Shown here: positions 1-11,105 of the stretch, piece by piece
How positions within the stretch are numbered: position 1 is the stretch's first letter
How the letters are laid out: every line of letters starts with the position of its first letter
Origin: Pseudoxanthomonas winnipegensis
GTDB lineage: Bacteria > Pseudomonadota > Gammaproteobacteria > Xanthomonadales > Xanthomonadaceae
DNA: 64,000 nt
Direction of reading: 5' to 3'
Assembly: GCF_004283755.1 (NCBI RefSeq)
Contig: NZ_SHMH01000007.1
Span: 186,001 to 250,000 of the forward strand
The notes under the pieces: generated by a model
Told to the model about the DNA's origin: nothing
The model's input: the letters and a program-made list of their open reading frames with translations, nothing else
Databases searched by the model: none
Translations under genes and position numbers: made by a program

Positions 1-114
1 CGGATTGTTGCCCGAACGGCCCGCCACCGCCAGCACGCCCCGTTCACGCCGCGCACGCCGAGGGACGCACTTCCCTTAAAATGCGCCCCCGCCTCCCTCA
101 GATCCGGCCGCCTT

Positions 115-1182
115 GTGACCCAGCCCAACCCGCCCGCCGCCACGCCCATGACCTACCGCGACGCGGGGGTGGACATCGACGCCGGCAACGCCGTGGTCGA
201 ACGGATCAAGCCGCTGGTCAAGCGCAGCTTCCGGCCCGAGGTGATGGGCGGCCTGGGCGGCTTCGGCGCCCTGTTCGACCTGTCCGGCAAGTACCGCAAG
301 CCGGTGCTGGTCTCGGGCACCGACGGCGTCGGCACCAAGCTCAAGCTGGCCCAGGAGCTCGGCCGCCACGACACCATCGGCATCGACCTGGTCGGCATGT
401 GCGTCAACGACGTGCTGGTGCAGGGCGCCGAGCCGCTGTTCTTCCTGGACTACTTCGCCACCGGCAAGCTGGACGTGGACACGACCGTGGCCGTGGTCGG
501 CGGCATCGCCAAGGGCTGCGAACTGTCCGGTTGCGCGCTGATCGGCGGTGAGACCGCGGAGATGCCCGACATGTACGCCCCGGGCGAATACGACCTGGCC
601 GGCTTCACTGTCGGCGCGGTCGAGAAGGCCGAGATGCTCGACGGCAGCGCCGTAGGCGAAGGCGACGTGCTTATAGGCCTGGCGTCCTCGGGCGCGCACT
701 CCAACGGCTATTCGCTGATCCGCCGCATCTACGACCGCGCCGGTCGCCCCGCCGAGCTGGACATCGGCGGCGTGCCGCTGATCGATGCGCTGATGGCGCC
801 GACCACCCTGTACGTCAAGCCGGTGCTGGCGCTGCTGCGCAGCCACGGCGCGGGCGCGGGCAAGCCCATCCACGCCATGGCCCACATCACCGGCGGCGGC
901 CTGACCGAGAACATCATCCGCGTCGTGCCCGACGGCCTGGGCCTGGACATCGACGCGAGCGCCTGGCCGCTGCCGCCGCTGTTCCAGTGGCTGCAGCAGG
1001 CCGGCGCGGTGGCCGACGAGGAGATGTGGCGCACCTTCAACTGCGGCATCGGCTTCGTGCTGATCGCCGACGCGGCCAGCGCCGCGGCGCTGGAGACCAG
1101 CCTGGACCAGGCCGGCATCGGCCACTGGCGCATCGGCCAGGTGGTGGCCGCCGGCGCCGGCGAGCGCGTGCGGATCGGCTGA
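115..1182 (+). CDS. purM: Phosphoribosylformylglycinamidine cyclo-ligase (AIR synthetase)
   Basis: This enzyme closes the imidazole ring of FGAM using ATP to give AIR, step five of purine synthesis, in the cytosol. The 355-residue product begins its conserved part at [13 protein letters not shown] and carries the family signatures [26 protein letters not shown] and [11 protein letters not shown]. Length is normal for PurM. The start chosen is GTG at 115. An in-frame ATG at 148 would begin MTYRDAGVD and remove only 11 residues; neither has a clear ribosome binding site. purN follows after 40 bp, the usual pairing of the two purine genes. Family assignment is secure; only the start is open. Confidence 0.97.
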   Translation: MTQPNPPAATPMTYRDAGVDIDAGNAVVERIKPLVKRSFRPEVMGGLGGFGALFDLSGKYRKPVLVSGTDGVGTKLKLAQELGRHDTIGIDLVGMCVNDVLVQGAEPLFFLDYFATGKLDVDTTVAVVGGIAKGCELSGCALIGGETAEMPDMYAPGEYDLAGFTVGAVEKAEMLDGSAVGEGDVLIGLASSGAHSNGYSLIRRIYDRAGRPAELDIGGVPLIDALMAPTTLYVKPVLALLRSHGAGAGKPIHAMAHITGGGLTENIIRVVPDGLGLDIDASAWPLPPLFQWLQQAGAVADEEMWRTFNCGIGFVLIADAASAAALETSLDQAGIGHWRIGQVVAAGAGERVRIG

Positions 1183-1222
1183 CGGCCCGGCGCTTGCCCT
1201 GCCCCCGCTCCGGGCGCCGCGC

Positions 1223-1897
1223 ATGACCCTGCCACGCATCGCGGTGCTGGCCTCCGGGCGCGGCAGCAACCTGCAGGCGATCCTCGACGCGATCGCGCAA
1301 GATCGGCTGGACGCGCGCCTGGTCGGCGTCTTCTCCGACCGCCCGCAGGCCGGCGCGCTGATGCGCGTGCCGCCGGAACTGCGCTGGTCGGCCAGGCCGT
1401 CCAGTTTCGAGAGCCGCCAGGCCTACGAACGGGCGCTGGCCGACGCCCTGGCCGCCTCCGGCGCCGACTGGATCGTATGCGCAGGCTATATGCGCATCCT
1501 GGGCGAGGCGCTGATCGCGCGCTTCGCCGGGCGCATGCTCAACATCCACCCCTCCCTGCTGCCGCGCCACCGCGGCCTGCACACCCATGCCGCAGCGCTG
1601 GCCGCCGGCGACACAGAACATGGCTGCAGCGTGCATTTCGTCATTCCCGAGCTGGATGCCGGCAGCCTGATCGCCCAGGCGCGCCTGCCCGTCGAGGCCG
1701 GCGAAACGCCCGAGACCCTCGCCTCGCGCGTGCTGGCACTCGAACACCGCCTGCTGCCCGCGGTGCTGCGCCTGGCCGTGGCCGGGCGGCTGTCTGAACG
1801 TGATGGCACGACCTACGTCGATGGTCAGCCGCGATTTACGCCGCTGACACTAGATTCCCTCGAACGGCGCATGCCCCACCCCGAAGCGACCCCGTGA
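1223..1897 (+). CDS. purN: Phosphoribosylglycinamide formyltransferase
   Basis: PurN transfers a formyl group from 10-formyl-tetrahydrofolate to GAR, step three of purine synthesis. The N-terminus IAVLASGRGSNLQAI is the phosphate-binding loop, NIHPSLLPRHRGLHTH holds the catalytic Asn and His, and ELDAGSLIAQA supplies the catalytic Asp (usually ELDAGPVI). At 224 residues it is family length. It lies 40 bp after purM, and its stop overlaps the start of the next gene by 4 bp. That makes a purine pair coupled to an envelope gene. Confidence 0.97.
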   Translation: MTLPRIAVLASGRGSNLQAILDAIAQDRLDARLVGVFSDRPQAGALMRVPPELRWSARPSSFESRQAYERALADALAASGADWIVCAGYMRILGEALIARFAGRMLNIHPSLLPRHRGLHTHAAALAAGDTEHGCSVHFVIPELDAGSLIAQARLPVEAGETPETLASRVLALEHRLLPAVLRLAVAGRLSERDGTTYVDGQPRFTPLTLDSLERRMPHPEATP

Positions 1898-2706
1898 AGA
1901 CCATCCTGCTGACCGGCATCCTGCTGCTCGCCTGTGCCGTGCCCGCAACCCAGGCCCAGCAGGCGCCGGCTACGCCCAACGCAACACCGCCCGCCGCCCC
2001 AACGGCCGCCGACAGCGCCGCGCCGGACGCTCCCCAGCCCTGGACGCTGGCGCCGTTCACCGCCACCTACGAGGCCTGGTACAAGGGCAAGCGCGCCGGC
2101 GATGCCACCTTGCAGGTGGTGCACCGCGAGGGCAACCAGTGGCGGCTGGACCTGGAGATCCGCGGCGAGCGCGGCGTGGCCAGCCTGCTGCGCCTGAACA
2201 TCCAGCAGAGCACGGTGTTCGACGTCACCGACACCGGTGCCGGCATCCTGCTGCGGCCGCTGAGCCAGAGCACGGTGCGCAAGGCCGTGTTCGGCGACAA
2301 GCAGCAGACCGGCAGCTACGACTGGCGCAGCAATACCGCGCAGTGGGAAGGCAAGGTCGACAAGGACCGGCGCGCGCCGGTCCCGCTGAAGGCCGGCGAC
2401 ATGAGCTCGCTGCTGCTGGACTTGGCGATCATGCGCGACGCCAAGCCGGGCGCGGCGCTGGACTACCGCGTGGTCGACAACGGCCGCGCGCGCCAGTACC
2501 AGTACGCGGTCGCCCCGCAGACCGAGATCGTGCAGGTCGGCGAACTCAGCTACGACGCCATGCGCGTGGCCCGCACCAACGGCGGCGACCGCGAACAGAT
2601 CTTCTGGGTCGCCTCGGGCGTGCCCACCCCCGTGCGCATGCTGCAACGCGACGATGGCGAGGACGCCATCGACCTGCGCCTCATCGATTACCAGGGAGTG
2701 CAATGA
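1894..2706 (+). CDS. DUF3108 periplasmic protein (first of two paralogues)
   Basis: The product has 270 residues with an N-terminal signal peptide (hydrophobic stretch about 3-16, cleavage near ATQA) and a Pro/Ala-rich linker at about 22-50. The rest is a DUF3108 fold, recognised from FTATYEAWYKGKRAGDATL near the start and GDMSSLLLDLAIMRD in the second half. Translation starts at GTG 1894, sharing 4 bp with the purN stop, so translational coupling is likely. The next gene is a shorter paralogue with the same core motifs. DUF3108 proteins are predicted exported proteins of unknown function often found beside purN in xanthomonads. No catalytic residues can be assigned. Confidence 0.85.
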   Translation: MKTILLTGILLLACAVPATQAQQAPATPNATPPAAPTAADSAAPDAPQPWTLAPFTATYEAWYKGKRAGDATLQVVHREGNQWRLDLEIRGERGVASLLRLNIQQSTVFDVTDTGAGILLRPLSQSTVRKAVFGDKQQTGSYDWRSNTAQWEGKVDKDRRAPVPLKAGDMSSLLLDLAIMRDAKPGAALDYRVVDNGRARQYQYAVAPQTEIVQVGELSYDAMRVARTNGGDREQIFWVASGVPTPVRMLQRDDGEDAIDLRLIDYQGVQ

Positions 2707-2707
2707 C

Positions 2708-3400
2708 ATGACATCCAACCCGATCCGCCCGCTCAAGGCGCTGGCCGCCATCGCCGTGCTCGCCCTGGCCGCGGCGCCGGCCCTGGCCCTGCAGCCGTTC
2801 AACGCCACCTACCAGGCCAGCGCGATGGGCATGCAGGGCAACGGCCAGATGACCCTGGCCGCCCAGGGCGCCGGCAAGTGGAAGTACGACCTGAACGTGC
2901 GCAACCAGTTGGTCAACCTGACCCAGTCCACCACCTTCGAGGAGAAGGACGGCCAGTTCCGTCCGCTGTCCTCCAGCGATGCCTCGCTGGTGCTGGTCAA
3001 AAGCAAGCAGGTGAAGACCGCCTACGACTGGGCCAGCAAGCAGGCCACCTGGAGCGGCGACATCAAGGACAACCGCCGCGGCCCGGTCGCGCTGGAGCCC
3101 GGCGACATGGACGCGCTGCTGGTGAACCTGGCCATCGTGCGCGACGTGCACGCCGGCAAGCAGACGCTCAACTACCGAATGCTGGAGAACGGCAAGGCCA
3201 CGCCGATGAGCTACCAGGTCACCGGCAAGGACACCATCACCATCGCCGGCAAGCAGGTCACCGCAACCAAGGTCAGCCAGACCGAGGGCAAGAAGCAGAT
3301 GATCGTGTGGGTGGTGCCGGACATGCCGGTGCCGGTGCGCATGCTGCAGCGGGAGAACGGTCAGGACTCCTACGACCTGACCCTGACCTCGTTCAACTGA
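2708..3400 (+). CDS. DUF3108 periplasmic protein (second paralogue)
   Basis: The product has 230 residues starting at ATG 2708, one base after the stop of its paralogue. The signal peptide (about 1-25, ALAAIAVLALAAAPALA) is followed directly by LQPFNATYQASAMGMQGNG, without the Pro-rich linker of the first copy. Shared signatures include GDMDALLVNLAIVRD and the ending PVPVRMLQRENGQDSYDLTL, matching PTPVRMLQRDDGEDAIDLRL in the neighbour. This indicates an old tandem duplication. Function is unknown; export to the periplasm is inferred from the signal peptide. An upstream in-frame start at 2654 lies inside the previous gene and is not credible. Confidence 0.85.
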   Translation: MTSNPIRPLKALAAIAVLALAAAPALALQPFNATYQASAMGMQGNGQMTLAAQGAGKWKYDLNVRNQLVNLTQSTTFEEKDGQFRPLSSSDASLVLVKSKQVKTAYDWASKQATWSGDIKDNRRGPVALEPGDMDALLVNLAIVRDVHAGKQTLNYRMLENGKATPMSYQVTGKDTITIAGKQVTATKVSQTEGKKQMIVWVVPDMPVPVRMLQRENGQDSYDLTLTSFN

Positions 3401-3409
3401 TCCGCGGCG

Positions 3410-3428
3410 CGGGTTCCTAGCGAACCCG
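3410..3428 (+). terminator. Hairpin after the purMN-DUF3108 operon
   Basis: Perfect 7-bp stem CGGGTTC / GAACCCG with a 5-nt loop, 10 bp after the last stop codon. There is no U-run, so a factor-independent terminator is only possible. It abuts the GTAG repeat element that starts at its 3' edge. Confidence 0.45.
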
Positions 3429-3569
3429 TGGGAGCAGCTGTCTCTCAGATCGAGCGCAGCCTCCTTGTAGAGCGGAGCTTGTGGCAATCCCCTTTGGGGG
3501 ACTCCGCTAGGGCTTCCCGACGATCCGGCCGAAAGGCAGCGGAGCAAGCTCCGCTCTACAAGTGGGAGC
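3428..3569. repeat. Composite GTAG palindromic repeat, copy 1
   Basis: Two GTAG-headed palindromic units face each other. TTGTAGAGCGGAGCTTG at 3465-3481 is the exact reverse complement of 3545-3561. The right unit also forms its own hairpin, AGCGGAGC-AA-GCTCCGCT at 3538-3555. The element is bounded by GTGGGAGC on both sides. The same architecture recurs at 27036-27195 and 47930-48069. GTAG-headed REPs are known from Stenotrophomonas (SMAG family) and related genera and are thought to be moved by RAYT transposases; none is visible here. Confidence 0.8.
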
Positions 3570-3644
3570 CGCCCTTGTGGCGGCGCCCGCATTTTTTTGG
3601 AACGACTCAAGCCGGCGGCATCTGCGCGATGCCGCGCATGCCGC

Positions 3645-5519
<1,875 letters not shown>

Positions 5520-5536
5520 CGGCCTTTCCTCCTAAA

Positions 5537-6580
5537 ATGGCCGACCATTCTAAGCCCAGGCCATCGCCCCCGATGCCTTCCACCGCGCAGCACAGCGTTC
5601 CCGTCGACGATGCCGCCCTGGCCGCCAGTGGCCGTCGCGCGGTGCAGATCGAGGCCGACGCGCTGACCGCGCTGGCCCAGCGCATCGACGGCCCGTTCTC
5701 GGCCGCCTGCCGGATGGTGCTGGCCGGCGCCGGGCGCGTGGTGGCCATGGGCATGGGCAAGTCGGGGCATATCGCGCGCAAGATCGCCGCGACCCTGGCC
5801 TCCACCGGCACGCCGGCCTTCTTCGTCCACCCCAGCGAGGCCGGTCACGGCGACCTGGGGATGATCACCGACGCGGACATCGTGCTGGCCATTTCCTACT
5901 CCGGCGAGTCCGACGAGATCCTGATGCTGCTGCCGGTGCTGCGCCGCCAGGGCAACCTGGTGATCGCCATGACCGGGCGCCCGGCCTCGACCCTGGCCCG
6001 CCAGGCCGACCTGCACCTGGACGTCAGCGTCCCGGCCGAGGCCTGCCCGCTGCACCTGGCACCGACCTCCAGCACCACCGCCACCCTGGCCATGGGCGAC
6101 GCGCTGGCCGTGGCCCTGCTGGAGGCGCGCGGCTTCACCTCGGAGGACTTCGCCCGCTCGCATCCGGCCGGCAGCCTGGGCCGGCGCCTGCTGGTGCACA
6201 TCAGCGATGTCATGCACACCGGCGAGGACGTGCCGACCGTGTCCCAGCACGCCACCCTGGCCCAGGCGCTGGTGGAGATGAGCCGCAAGCGGCTGGGCAT
6301 GACCGCCGTGGTGGACGACCAGCGCGTGCTGCGCGGCATCTTCACCGACGGCGACCTGCGCCGCGCCCTGGACAATGCCGGGCTGGACATCCACACCACG
6401 CCCATCGCCAGCCTGATGACCCATCACCCCGTCACCATCGGGCCGCAGGCGCTGGCCACCGAGGCCGCGCGCCTGCTGGAAACCCGCAACATCGGCAGCG
6501 GCCTGATCGTGGTCGACGCCGACCAGCGCGTGATCGGCGCGCTCAATGTTCACGACCTGTTGCGTGCACGCGTGGTGTAA
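5537..6580 (+). CDS. kdsD: D-arabinose 5-phosphate isomerase
   Basis: KdsD converts ribulose 5-phosphate to arabinose 5-phosphate for KDO synthesis. It has a SIS domain at about 45-185 (GMGKSGHIARKIAATLASTGTP, then SYSGESDEI) followed by two CBS domains at about 215-345. ATG 5537 overlaps the region complementary to the ibaG ribosome binding site and has none of its own. ATG 5573 would give a 335-residue form closer to the usual length and is equally possible. It heads the LPS run kdsD-kdsC-lptC-lptA-lptB. Confidence 0.95.
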   Translation: MADHSKPRPSPPMPSTAQHSVPVDDAALAASGRRAVQIEADALTALAQRIDGPFSAACRMVLAGAGRVVAMGMGKSGHIARKIAATLASTGTPAFFVHPSEAGHGDLGMITDADIVLAISYSGESDEILMLLPVLRRQGNLVIAMTGRPASTLARQADLHLDVSVPAEACPLHLAPTSSTTATLAMGDALAVALLEARGFTSEDFARSHPAGSLGRRLLVHISDVMHTGEDVPTVSQHATLAQALVEMSRKRLGMTAVVDDQRVLRGIFTDGDLRRALDNAGLDIHTTPIASLMTHHPVTIGPQALATEAARLLETRNIGSGLIVVDADQRVIGALNVHDLLRARVV

Positions 6581-6604
6581 GAACCACGCCACCTGCGCCT
6601 ATTC

Positions 6605-7174
6605 ATGAAGGACCGCCCCGTTTTGACCGCCCATGCCCACCTGCCCGACGTCACCGACGCCCTGCTGCAACGCGCCGCGCGCGTGCGCCTGGCCTGCTTC
6701 GACGTCGACGGCACGCTGACCGACGGCGGGCTGTTCCTGGATGCCGAGGGCCGTGAAGGCAAGACCTTCCATGTGCAGGACGGGCTGGGCCTGGTGCTGC
6801 TGCGCCGGCATGGCATCGAGGTGATGCTGGTCACCGCGCGCAGCGGCCAGGTGGTCGAGCACCGCGCGCGCGAACTGGGCATCGGCGTGCACCAGGGCGT
6901 CAAGGACAAGCTGGGCCTGGTCGAGCGGCTGTGCGCCGAGCGCGGCCTGGCGCTGGAGCAGGTCCTGTTCATGGGCGACGACCTGGCCGACCTGACCACG
7001 CTGCGCCGCGTCGGGCTGGCGGTGGCGCCGGCCAATGCCCATCCCTGGGTGGCGCCGCTGGCGCACTGGACGACCCCGGCCGGCGGCGGCCATGGCGCCG
7101 CGCGCCAGGCCTGCGACCTGGTGCTGGCCGCGCAAGGGCATGTCGAGCGGCTGCTGCAGGAGGGCGCCGCATGA
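6605..7174 (+). CDS. kdsC: 3-deoxy-D-manno-octulosonate 8-phosphate phosphatase
   Basis: KdsC removes phosphate from KDO-8-phosphate, giving free KDO for lipid A core assembly. It is a HAD-family phosphatase of class C0 without a cap domain. The nucleophile motif is CFDVDGTLTDG at about 35-45, followed by VTARSGQVVEHRARELG and FMGDDLADL (metal-binding aspartates). The 189-residue length is typical. The gene is 24 bp after kdsD, and its stop overlaps the lptC start in ATGA. Confidence 0.96.
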   Translation: MKDRPVLTAHAHLPDVTDALLQRAARVRLACFDVDGTLTDGGLFLDAEGREGKTFHVQDGLGLVLLRRHGIEVMLVTARSGQVVEHRARELGIGVHQGVKDKLGLVERLCAERGLALEQVLFMGDDLADLTTLRRVGLAVAPANAHPWVAPLAHWTTPAGGGHGAARQACDLVLAAQGHVERLLQEGAA

Positions 7175-7731
7175 ACTGGCGCATGGGGCTGGGACTGGCG
7201 CTGCTGGTGGCGCTGCTGCTGTTCGGCTGGTCGGCCTGGAACAATCGCAAGAAGTCGCACACCAGTGGCCCGGCCGCGCAGTCGGACTACATCATGCACG
7301 ACTTCGAGATGGTCACCCTCAACAAGGACGGGACCGAGGGCGTGACCCTGCGCGCGCCGGAGATGCACCGCACCGCCAGCGATGAGACCTTCAGCATCAC
7401 CACCCCGCTGTTCCTGATGCCCGACAAGGACGGGCACCACTGGGAGATGCGCAGCAAGAGCGCCTGGGTGGCGGCCAAGGGCGAGAAGGCGGTGCTGACC
7501 GGGGATGTGGTCGGCAACAGCCCGCCCGAGGCGGCCACGCGCTCGACCTTCGCCACCAGCCGGCTGGACGTCTTCCCCGACCAGCACGTGGCCAGCACCG
7601 ACCAGCCGGTCACCCTGACCCAGCCCGGAAGCACCCTGCAGGGCACGGGTTTCGAAATCAATACGCAGACCCAACAATACAAATTCAAGTCCAAGGTGAA
7701 ATCCCGCTATGTCCCCAAATCCGCGCAATAA
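7171..7731 (+). CDS. lptC: LPS export protein LptC
   Basis: LptC is the bitopic inner-membrane subunit that passes LPS from LptB2FG to LptA. The 186-residue protein starts at ATG 7171, overlapping the kdsC stop. It has one N-terminal membrane helix (about 6-22, GLGLALLVALLLFGW) and a periplasmic beta-jellyroll. Family features include YIMHDFEMVTLNKDG near the start of the fold and the C-terminal part ending in [12 protein letters not shown]. lptA begins 23 bp inside its 3' end. A longer upstream reading frame from 6931 is only the extension of this frame through kdsC. Confidence 0.93.
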   Translation: MNWRMGLGLALLVALLLFGWSAWNNRKKSHTSGPAAQSDYIMHDFEMVTLNKDGTEGVTLRAPEMHRTASDETFSITTPLFLMPDKDGHHWEMRSKSAWVAAKGEKAVLTGDVVGNSPPEAATRSTFATSRLDVFPDQHVASTDQPVTLTQPGSTLQGTGFEINTQTQQYKFKSKVKSRYVPKSAQ

Positions 7732-8263
7732 GACCGGTCTGGCCGCACTGGTGGCCGCCTGCCTGCTGGCTGTGGCGGGGGGCGCGCTGGCGAAGAAGTC
7801 CGACCGCAACGAGCCGATGAGCATCGAATCGGCCAGCAGCGACGGCACCTTCGCCGACGATGGCGTGACCAATCTGTCGGGCAATGTGGTGATCATCCAG
7901 GGCACGCTGGAGGTGCATGCCGACAACGGCCAGATCTTCCGCAAGAATGGCGAGATATCGCGCGGCATCTTCACCGGCAAGCAGGCGCGCATGAAGCAGA
8001 TCAACGACGACGGCACGCCGATCGACGCCACCGCCGACCGCATCGACTACGACGTGCTCAACAATACAGTCACCCTGACCGGCAACTACAAGATCACCTC
8101 CCCCCGCGGCACCAATGCGGGCGAGAAGATGGTCTACAACACCGTGACCGGCAACATGCAGAGCGGCGGCGACGGCAACCGCGTGCGCACCGTGATCCAG
8201 CCCAAGAACAAGGCCCCCGCCGCGGGCGCCGCGCCCGCTCCCGCCAAGCCGGGGACCAAGTAA
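7709..8263 (+). CDS. lptA: LPS transport periplasmic protein LptA
   Basis: LptA forms the periplasmic filament that carries LPS between the membranes. Its 184 residues begin with a signal peptide (about 1-29, cleavage near GALA), then an OstA-like jellyroll with [19 protein letters not shown] and [20 protein letters not shown]. The C-terminus is a Pro/Ala-rich tail. The start lies inside lptC and the stop shares one base with the lptB start (TAATG). The operon order C-A-B is the standard one. Confidence 0.94.
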   Translation: MSPNPRNKTGLAALVAACLLAVAGGALAKKSDRNEPMSIESASSDGTFADDGVTNLSGNVVIIQGTLEVHADNGQIFRKNGEISRGIFTGKQARMKQINDDGTPIDATADRIDYDVLNNTVTLTGNYKITSPRGTNAGEKMVYNTVTGNMQSGGDGNRVRTVIQPKNKAPAAGAAPAPAKPGTK

Positions 8264-8982
8264 TGCTGTCGGCCCAGGGACTGCGCAAGCGCTACAAGCA
8301 GCGCGAGGTGGTGCGCGAATTCGGCCTGACCCTCGACCAGGGCGAGGTGGTCGGCCTGCTCGGCCCCAACGGCGCCGGCAAGACGACCTGCTTCTACATG
8401 ATCGTGGGACTGGTCTCGGCCGACGCCGGCAACATCGTGCTGGACGGCCAGGACATCACCAGCGAGCCGATGTACCGCCGCGCCAAGCTCGGCGTGGGCT
8501 ATCTGCCGCAGGAACCCTCCGTGTTCCGCAAGCTGACCGTGGCCGACAACATCCGCCTGGTGCTGGAGCTGCGCGAGGACCTGGACAGCGACGGCGCCGA
8601 GCGCGAGCTGGCCTCGCTGCTGGAAGAGCTGCAGATCAGCCATGTCGCCGACCAGTTCGGCGCCAGCCTGTCCGGCGGCGAGCGCCGCCGCGTGGAAATC
8701 GCCCGCGCCCTGGCCGCCAGGCCGCGTCTGATGCTGCTGGACGAGCCCTTCGCCGGCGTGGACCCGATCTCGGTCGGCGAGATCCAACGCATCATCACCC
8801 ACCTCAAGGACCGCGGCATCGGCGTGCTGATCACCGACCACAACGTCCGCGAAACCTTGGGAATCTGCGACCGGGCGTATATCCTCGCCGAAGGCAGCGT
8901 GCTGGCGCAGGGGGCTCCGGACGAACTGCTGGCCAACGCGGACGTCCGTCGCGTCTACCTGGGAGAGACCTTCCGGCTGTAA
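8263..8982 (+). CDS. lptB: LPS export ABC transporter ATPase LptB
   Basis: LptB is the cytosolic ATPase that drives LPS extraction by LptFG. At 239 residues it has Walker A GPNGAGKT (34-41), Q-loop [11 protein letters not shown], signature [15 protein letters not shown], Walker [14 protein letters not shown] and the H-loop [10 protein letters not shown]. LptB-type wording such as [14 protein letters not shown] distinguishes it from amino-acid importers. It overlaps lptA by one base and is followed by rpoN after 54 bp, an arrangement conserved in many proteobacteria. Confidence 0.97.
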   Translation: MLSAQGLRKRYKQREVVREFGLTLDQGEVVGLLGPNGAGKTTCFYMIVGLVSADAGNIVLDGQDITSEPMYRRAKLGVGYLPQEPSVFRKLTVADNIRLVLELREDLDSDGAERELASLLEELQISHVADQFGASLSGGERRRVEIARALAARPRLMLLDEPFAGVDPISVGEIQRIITHLKDRGIGVLITDHNVRETLGICDRAYILAEGSVLAQGAPDELLANADVRRVYLGETFRL

Positions 8983-9036
8983 GGCGCGCGTGGCGGACGC
9001 GGTAGGCGTTCGGTCCGCTATCCTGACGGTTCGCGA

Positions 9037-10479
9037 ATGAAGCCACGCCTCCAGACATCGCTGGGCCAGCAACTGGTCATGACGCCGCAACTGCGTCAGG
9101 CGATCCGTCTGTTGCAGATGTCCGCGGCCGAATTGGAGGCCGAGATCACCGAGGCGGTGGAGACCAACCCCCTGTTGGACTGGGCCGAGGACGGCCCCGA
9201 TGCCCAGGCCGGCGGCGTCGAACACGCCGACCACGCCCCGGCCGACGAGCCGCCCGAAGAGCGCCAGCCCGAGCGCGAGGACTGGCAGGCCGACGAGAAT
9301 CCCTGGAGCAACGAGGGCGGCGGCGGGTCCGGCGGCTCGTTCGACGACGACGACAACCCCGGCAGCGCGGCCGAGCGGGTGGCCCAGACCGACAGCCTGC
9401 AGGACCATCTGCTGTGGCAGCTGCATCTGTCGCAGCTGTCCCTGCGCGACCGGCGCATCGGCGCGGCGGTGATCGACGCCATCGACGACGACGGCTATCT
9501 GCGCACCGAGCTGGCCGAGATCGCCCAGACCCTGCGGCCGGAGGTCGTGGCCGGCGAGGACGAGATCCAGGCGGTGCTGTGCCAGCTGCAGCGCTTCGAT
9601 CCGGTCGGGGTCGGCGCGCGCTCGCTGGGCGAGTGCCTGTGCCTGCAGCTGGACGTGCTCTCGGCCGACACGCCCGGCCGTGCGCTGGCGCTGACCATCG
9701 CCCAGGGCGCCCTGCTGGAGAAGCTGCCGCGCAGCGGCGTGGCCGGCCTGGCCAGCGAGCTCAAGCGCCCCCAGGCCGAGGTCGAGGACGCCGTGGCGCT
9801 GCTGCGCTCGCTGGATCCCAAGCCGGGCGTGCAGATCGGCGAACTCAGCCAGGACACTTATGTGGTGCCCGACTGCGTGGTCTGGCGCCAGAAGGGCATC
9901 TGGCGCGCGGCCCTGGCCAGCCAGCATCTGCCGCGGGTGTCCATCCACCGCGGCTACGAGTCGATGATCCGCCAGTGCAGCGAGTCGGACGCCGGCTACC
10001 TGCGCGGCCACCTGCAGGAGGCGCGCTGGCTGCTCAAGAGCCTGGAGGCCCGCGGCGATACCCTGCTCAAGGTCACCCGCTGCCTGATCCATCAGCAGGC
10101 CGGCTTCCTGGAATTCGGCGAGGCCGCCCTGCGCCCGCTGACCCTGCGCGAGGTCGCCGGCGAGGTCGGCCTGCACGAGTCCACCGTCTCGCGCGCCATC
10201 GCCCGCAAGTACGTGCGCACCCCGCGCGGCACCTTGCCCCTGCGCGCGTTCTTCGCCTCGGGGGTGAGCACCGAGGGGGGCGGGGAAGCCTCCAGCACCG
10301 CCATCCAGTCGATGATCCGCAAGCTGATCGAGTCCGAAAACCCGCGCAAGCCGCTGTCCGACGCGAAGCTGGCCGACCTGTTGAAATCGTCAGGCGTGCC
10401 GGTGGCCAGGCGCACGGTGGCCAAGTATCGTGAGGCCATGGACATCCTGTCCTCGCACGAGCGCGTGCGGATGGGCTGA
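9037..10479 (+). CDS. rpoN: RNA polymerase sigma-54 factor
   Basis: Sigma-54 directs RNA polymerase to -24/-12 promoters and needs AAA+ activators. Region I is intact: LQTSLGQQLVMTPQLRQAIRLLQMSAAELEAEI. It is followed by an acidic, Gly-rich region II linker at about 50-115, a core-binding domain and the DNA-binding C-terminus. The RpoN box ARRTVAKY is at about 457-464. The length of 480 is normal. It follows lptB and precedes hpf, the classical rpoN cluster. Confidence 0.97.
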   Translation: MKPRLQTSLGQQLVMTPQLRQAIRLLQMSAAELEAEITEAVETNPLLDWAEDGPDAQAGGVEHADHAPADEPPEERQPEREDWQADENPWSNEGGGGSGGSFDDDDNPGSAAERVAQTDSLQDHLLWQLHLSQLSLRDRRIGAAVIDAIDDDGYLRTELAEIAQTLRPEVVAGEDEIQAVLCQLQRFDPVGVGARSLGECLCLQLDVLSADTPGRALALTIAQGALLEKLPRSGVAGLASELKRPQAEVEDAVALLRSLDPKPGVQIGELSQDTYVVPDCVVWRQKGIWRAALASQHLPRVSIHRGYESMIRQCSESDAGYLRGHLQEARWLLKSLEARGDTLLKVTRCLIHQQAGFLEFGEAALRPLTLREVAGEVGLHESTVSRAIARKYVRTPRGTLPLRAFFASGVSTEGGGEASSTAIQSMIRKLIESENPRKPLSDAKLADLLKSSGVPVARRTVAKYREAMDILSSHERVRMG

Positions 10480-10645
10480 TCCTTGCGATTGGCGGCAGGT
10501 TCACCTGCCACCTGCCAGCTTGAACACCGGGCCGACCGGTGCGAACTTGAACCCAACCCCGCCAACCACAGGAGCAGCAAGGAACCCCACACCCGCCCGG
10601 TTTGTCCCAACAACCGACGCAACAACCACTGCAGGAGACAATGCG

Positions 10646-10960
10646 ATGCGAATCGAGACATACGGCCAGTCGATGGAAGTCACCCCCGCACTGCGTGACT
10701 ACGTCGAGACGAAACTCAAGCGCCTTGAACGACATTTCGACCAGCCGCTCGAATGCCGCACGCAACTGGGGTTCTCCAAGCCCGACTACGTGGCCGAAGC
10801 CACGATCAACTTCTCCGGCCGCACGCTGCACGCCGACGCCGGCGCCGAAACCATGTACGCGGCCATCGACATCCTGGCCGACAAGCTGGACCGGCTGGTG
10901 CTCAAGCACAAGCGCAAGCAGATCGACCGCCAGCGCGGCCGCGGCGAGAACGCCGACTGA
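10646..10960 (+). CDS. hpf: Ribosome hibernation promoting factor (short type)
   Basis: HPF binds the small ribosomal subunit in stationary phase and promotes 100S dimers. The 104-residue product starts at ATG 10646 with a GCAGGAGA ribosome binding site at 10631-10638. [27 protein letters not shown]-type beginnings and the basic helix [16 protein letters not shown] near the C-terminus are family marks. It is a short-form HPF with no C-terminal dimerisation extension. The 166-bp leader after rpoN contains a 7-bp inverted repeat (10494-10509) but no coding potential I trust. Confidence 0.93.
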   Translation: MRIETYGQSMEVTPALRDYVETKLKRLERHFDQPLECRTQLGFSKPDYVAEATINFSGRTLHADAGAETMYAAIDILADKLDRLVLKHKRKQIDRQRGRGENAD

Positions 10961-10988
10961 GCCTGTCCCGGCCACGATGCATCCTCAC

Positions 10989-11016
10989 CAGACGGCGGCC
11001 CTTCGGCCGCCGTCTG
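10989..11016 (+). terminator. Strong hairpin between hpf and hprK
   Basis: A perfect 12-bp stem, CAGACGGCGGCC against GGCCGCCGTCTG, with a 4-nt loop. It is followed by GCGTTA rather than a U-run, so it may attenuate or protect a 3' end rather than fully terminate. It separates rpoN-hpf from the hprK-PTS genes. Confidence 0.6.
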
Positions 11017-11105
11017 CGTTATGGCGCCGCGCCGCGCGGCCGCGCGCGTGGATGTGTCACCGGCACGTCGTATCATCGCGCTTCGATGCCGCTTTCCCCG
11101 ACGCC

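Noticed and set aside
1-114. Possible end of an upstream gene or divergent start
   Set aside because: No start or stop context on either strand in this short stretch supports a gene.
8134-10176. 680-codon minus-strand frame opposite lptB and rpoN
   Set aside because: GC-rich shadow frame; both plus-strand genes have intact family motifs.
10961-11105. Possible ptsN between hpf and hprK
   Set aside because: Only 145 bp with a strong hairpin; no room for a gene of about 150 codons.
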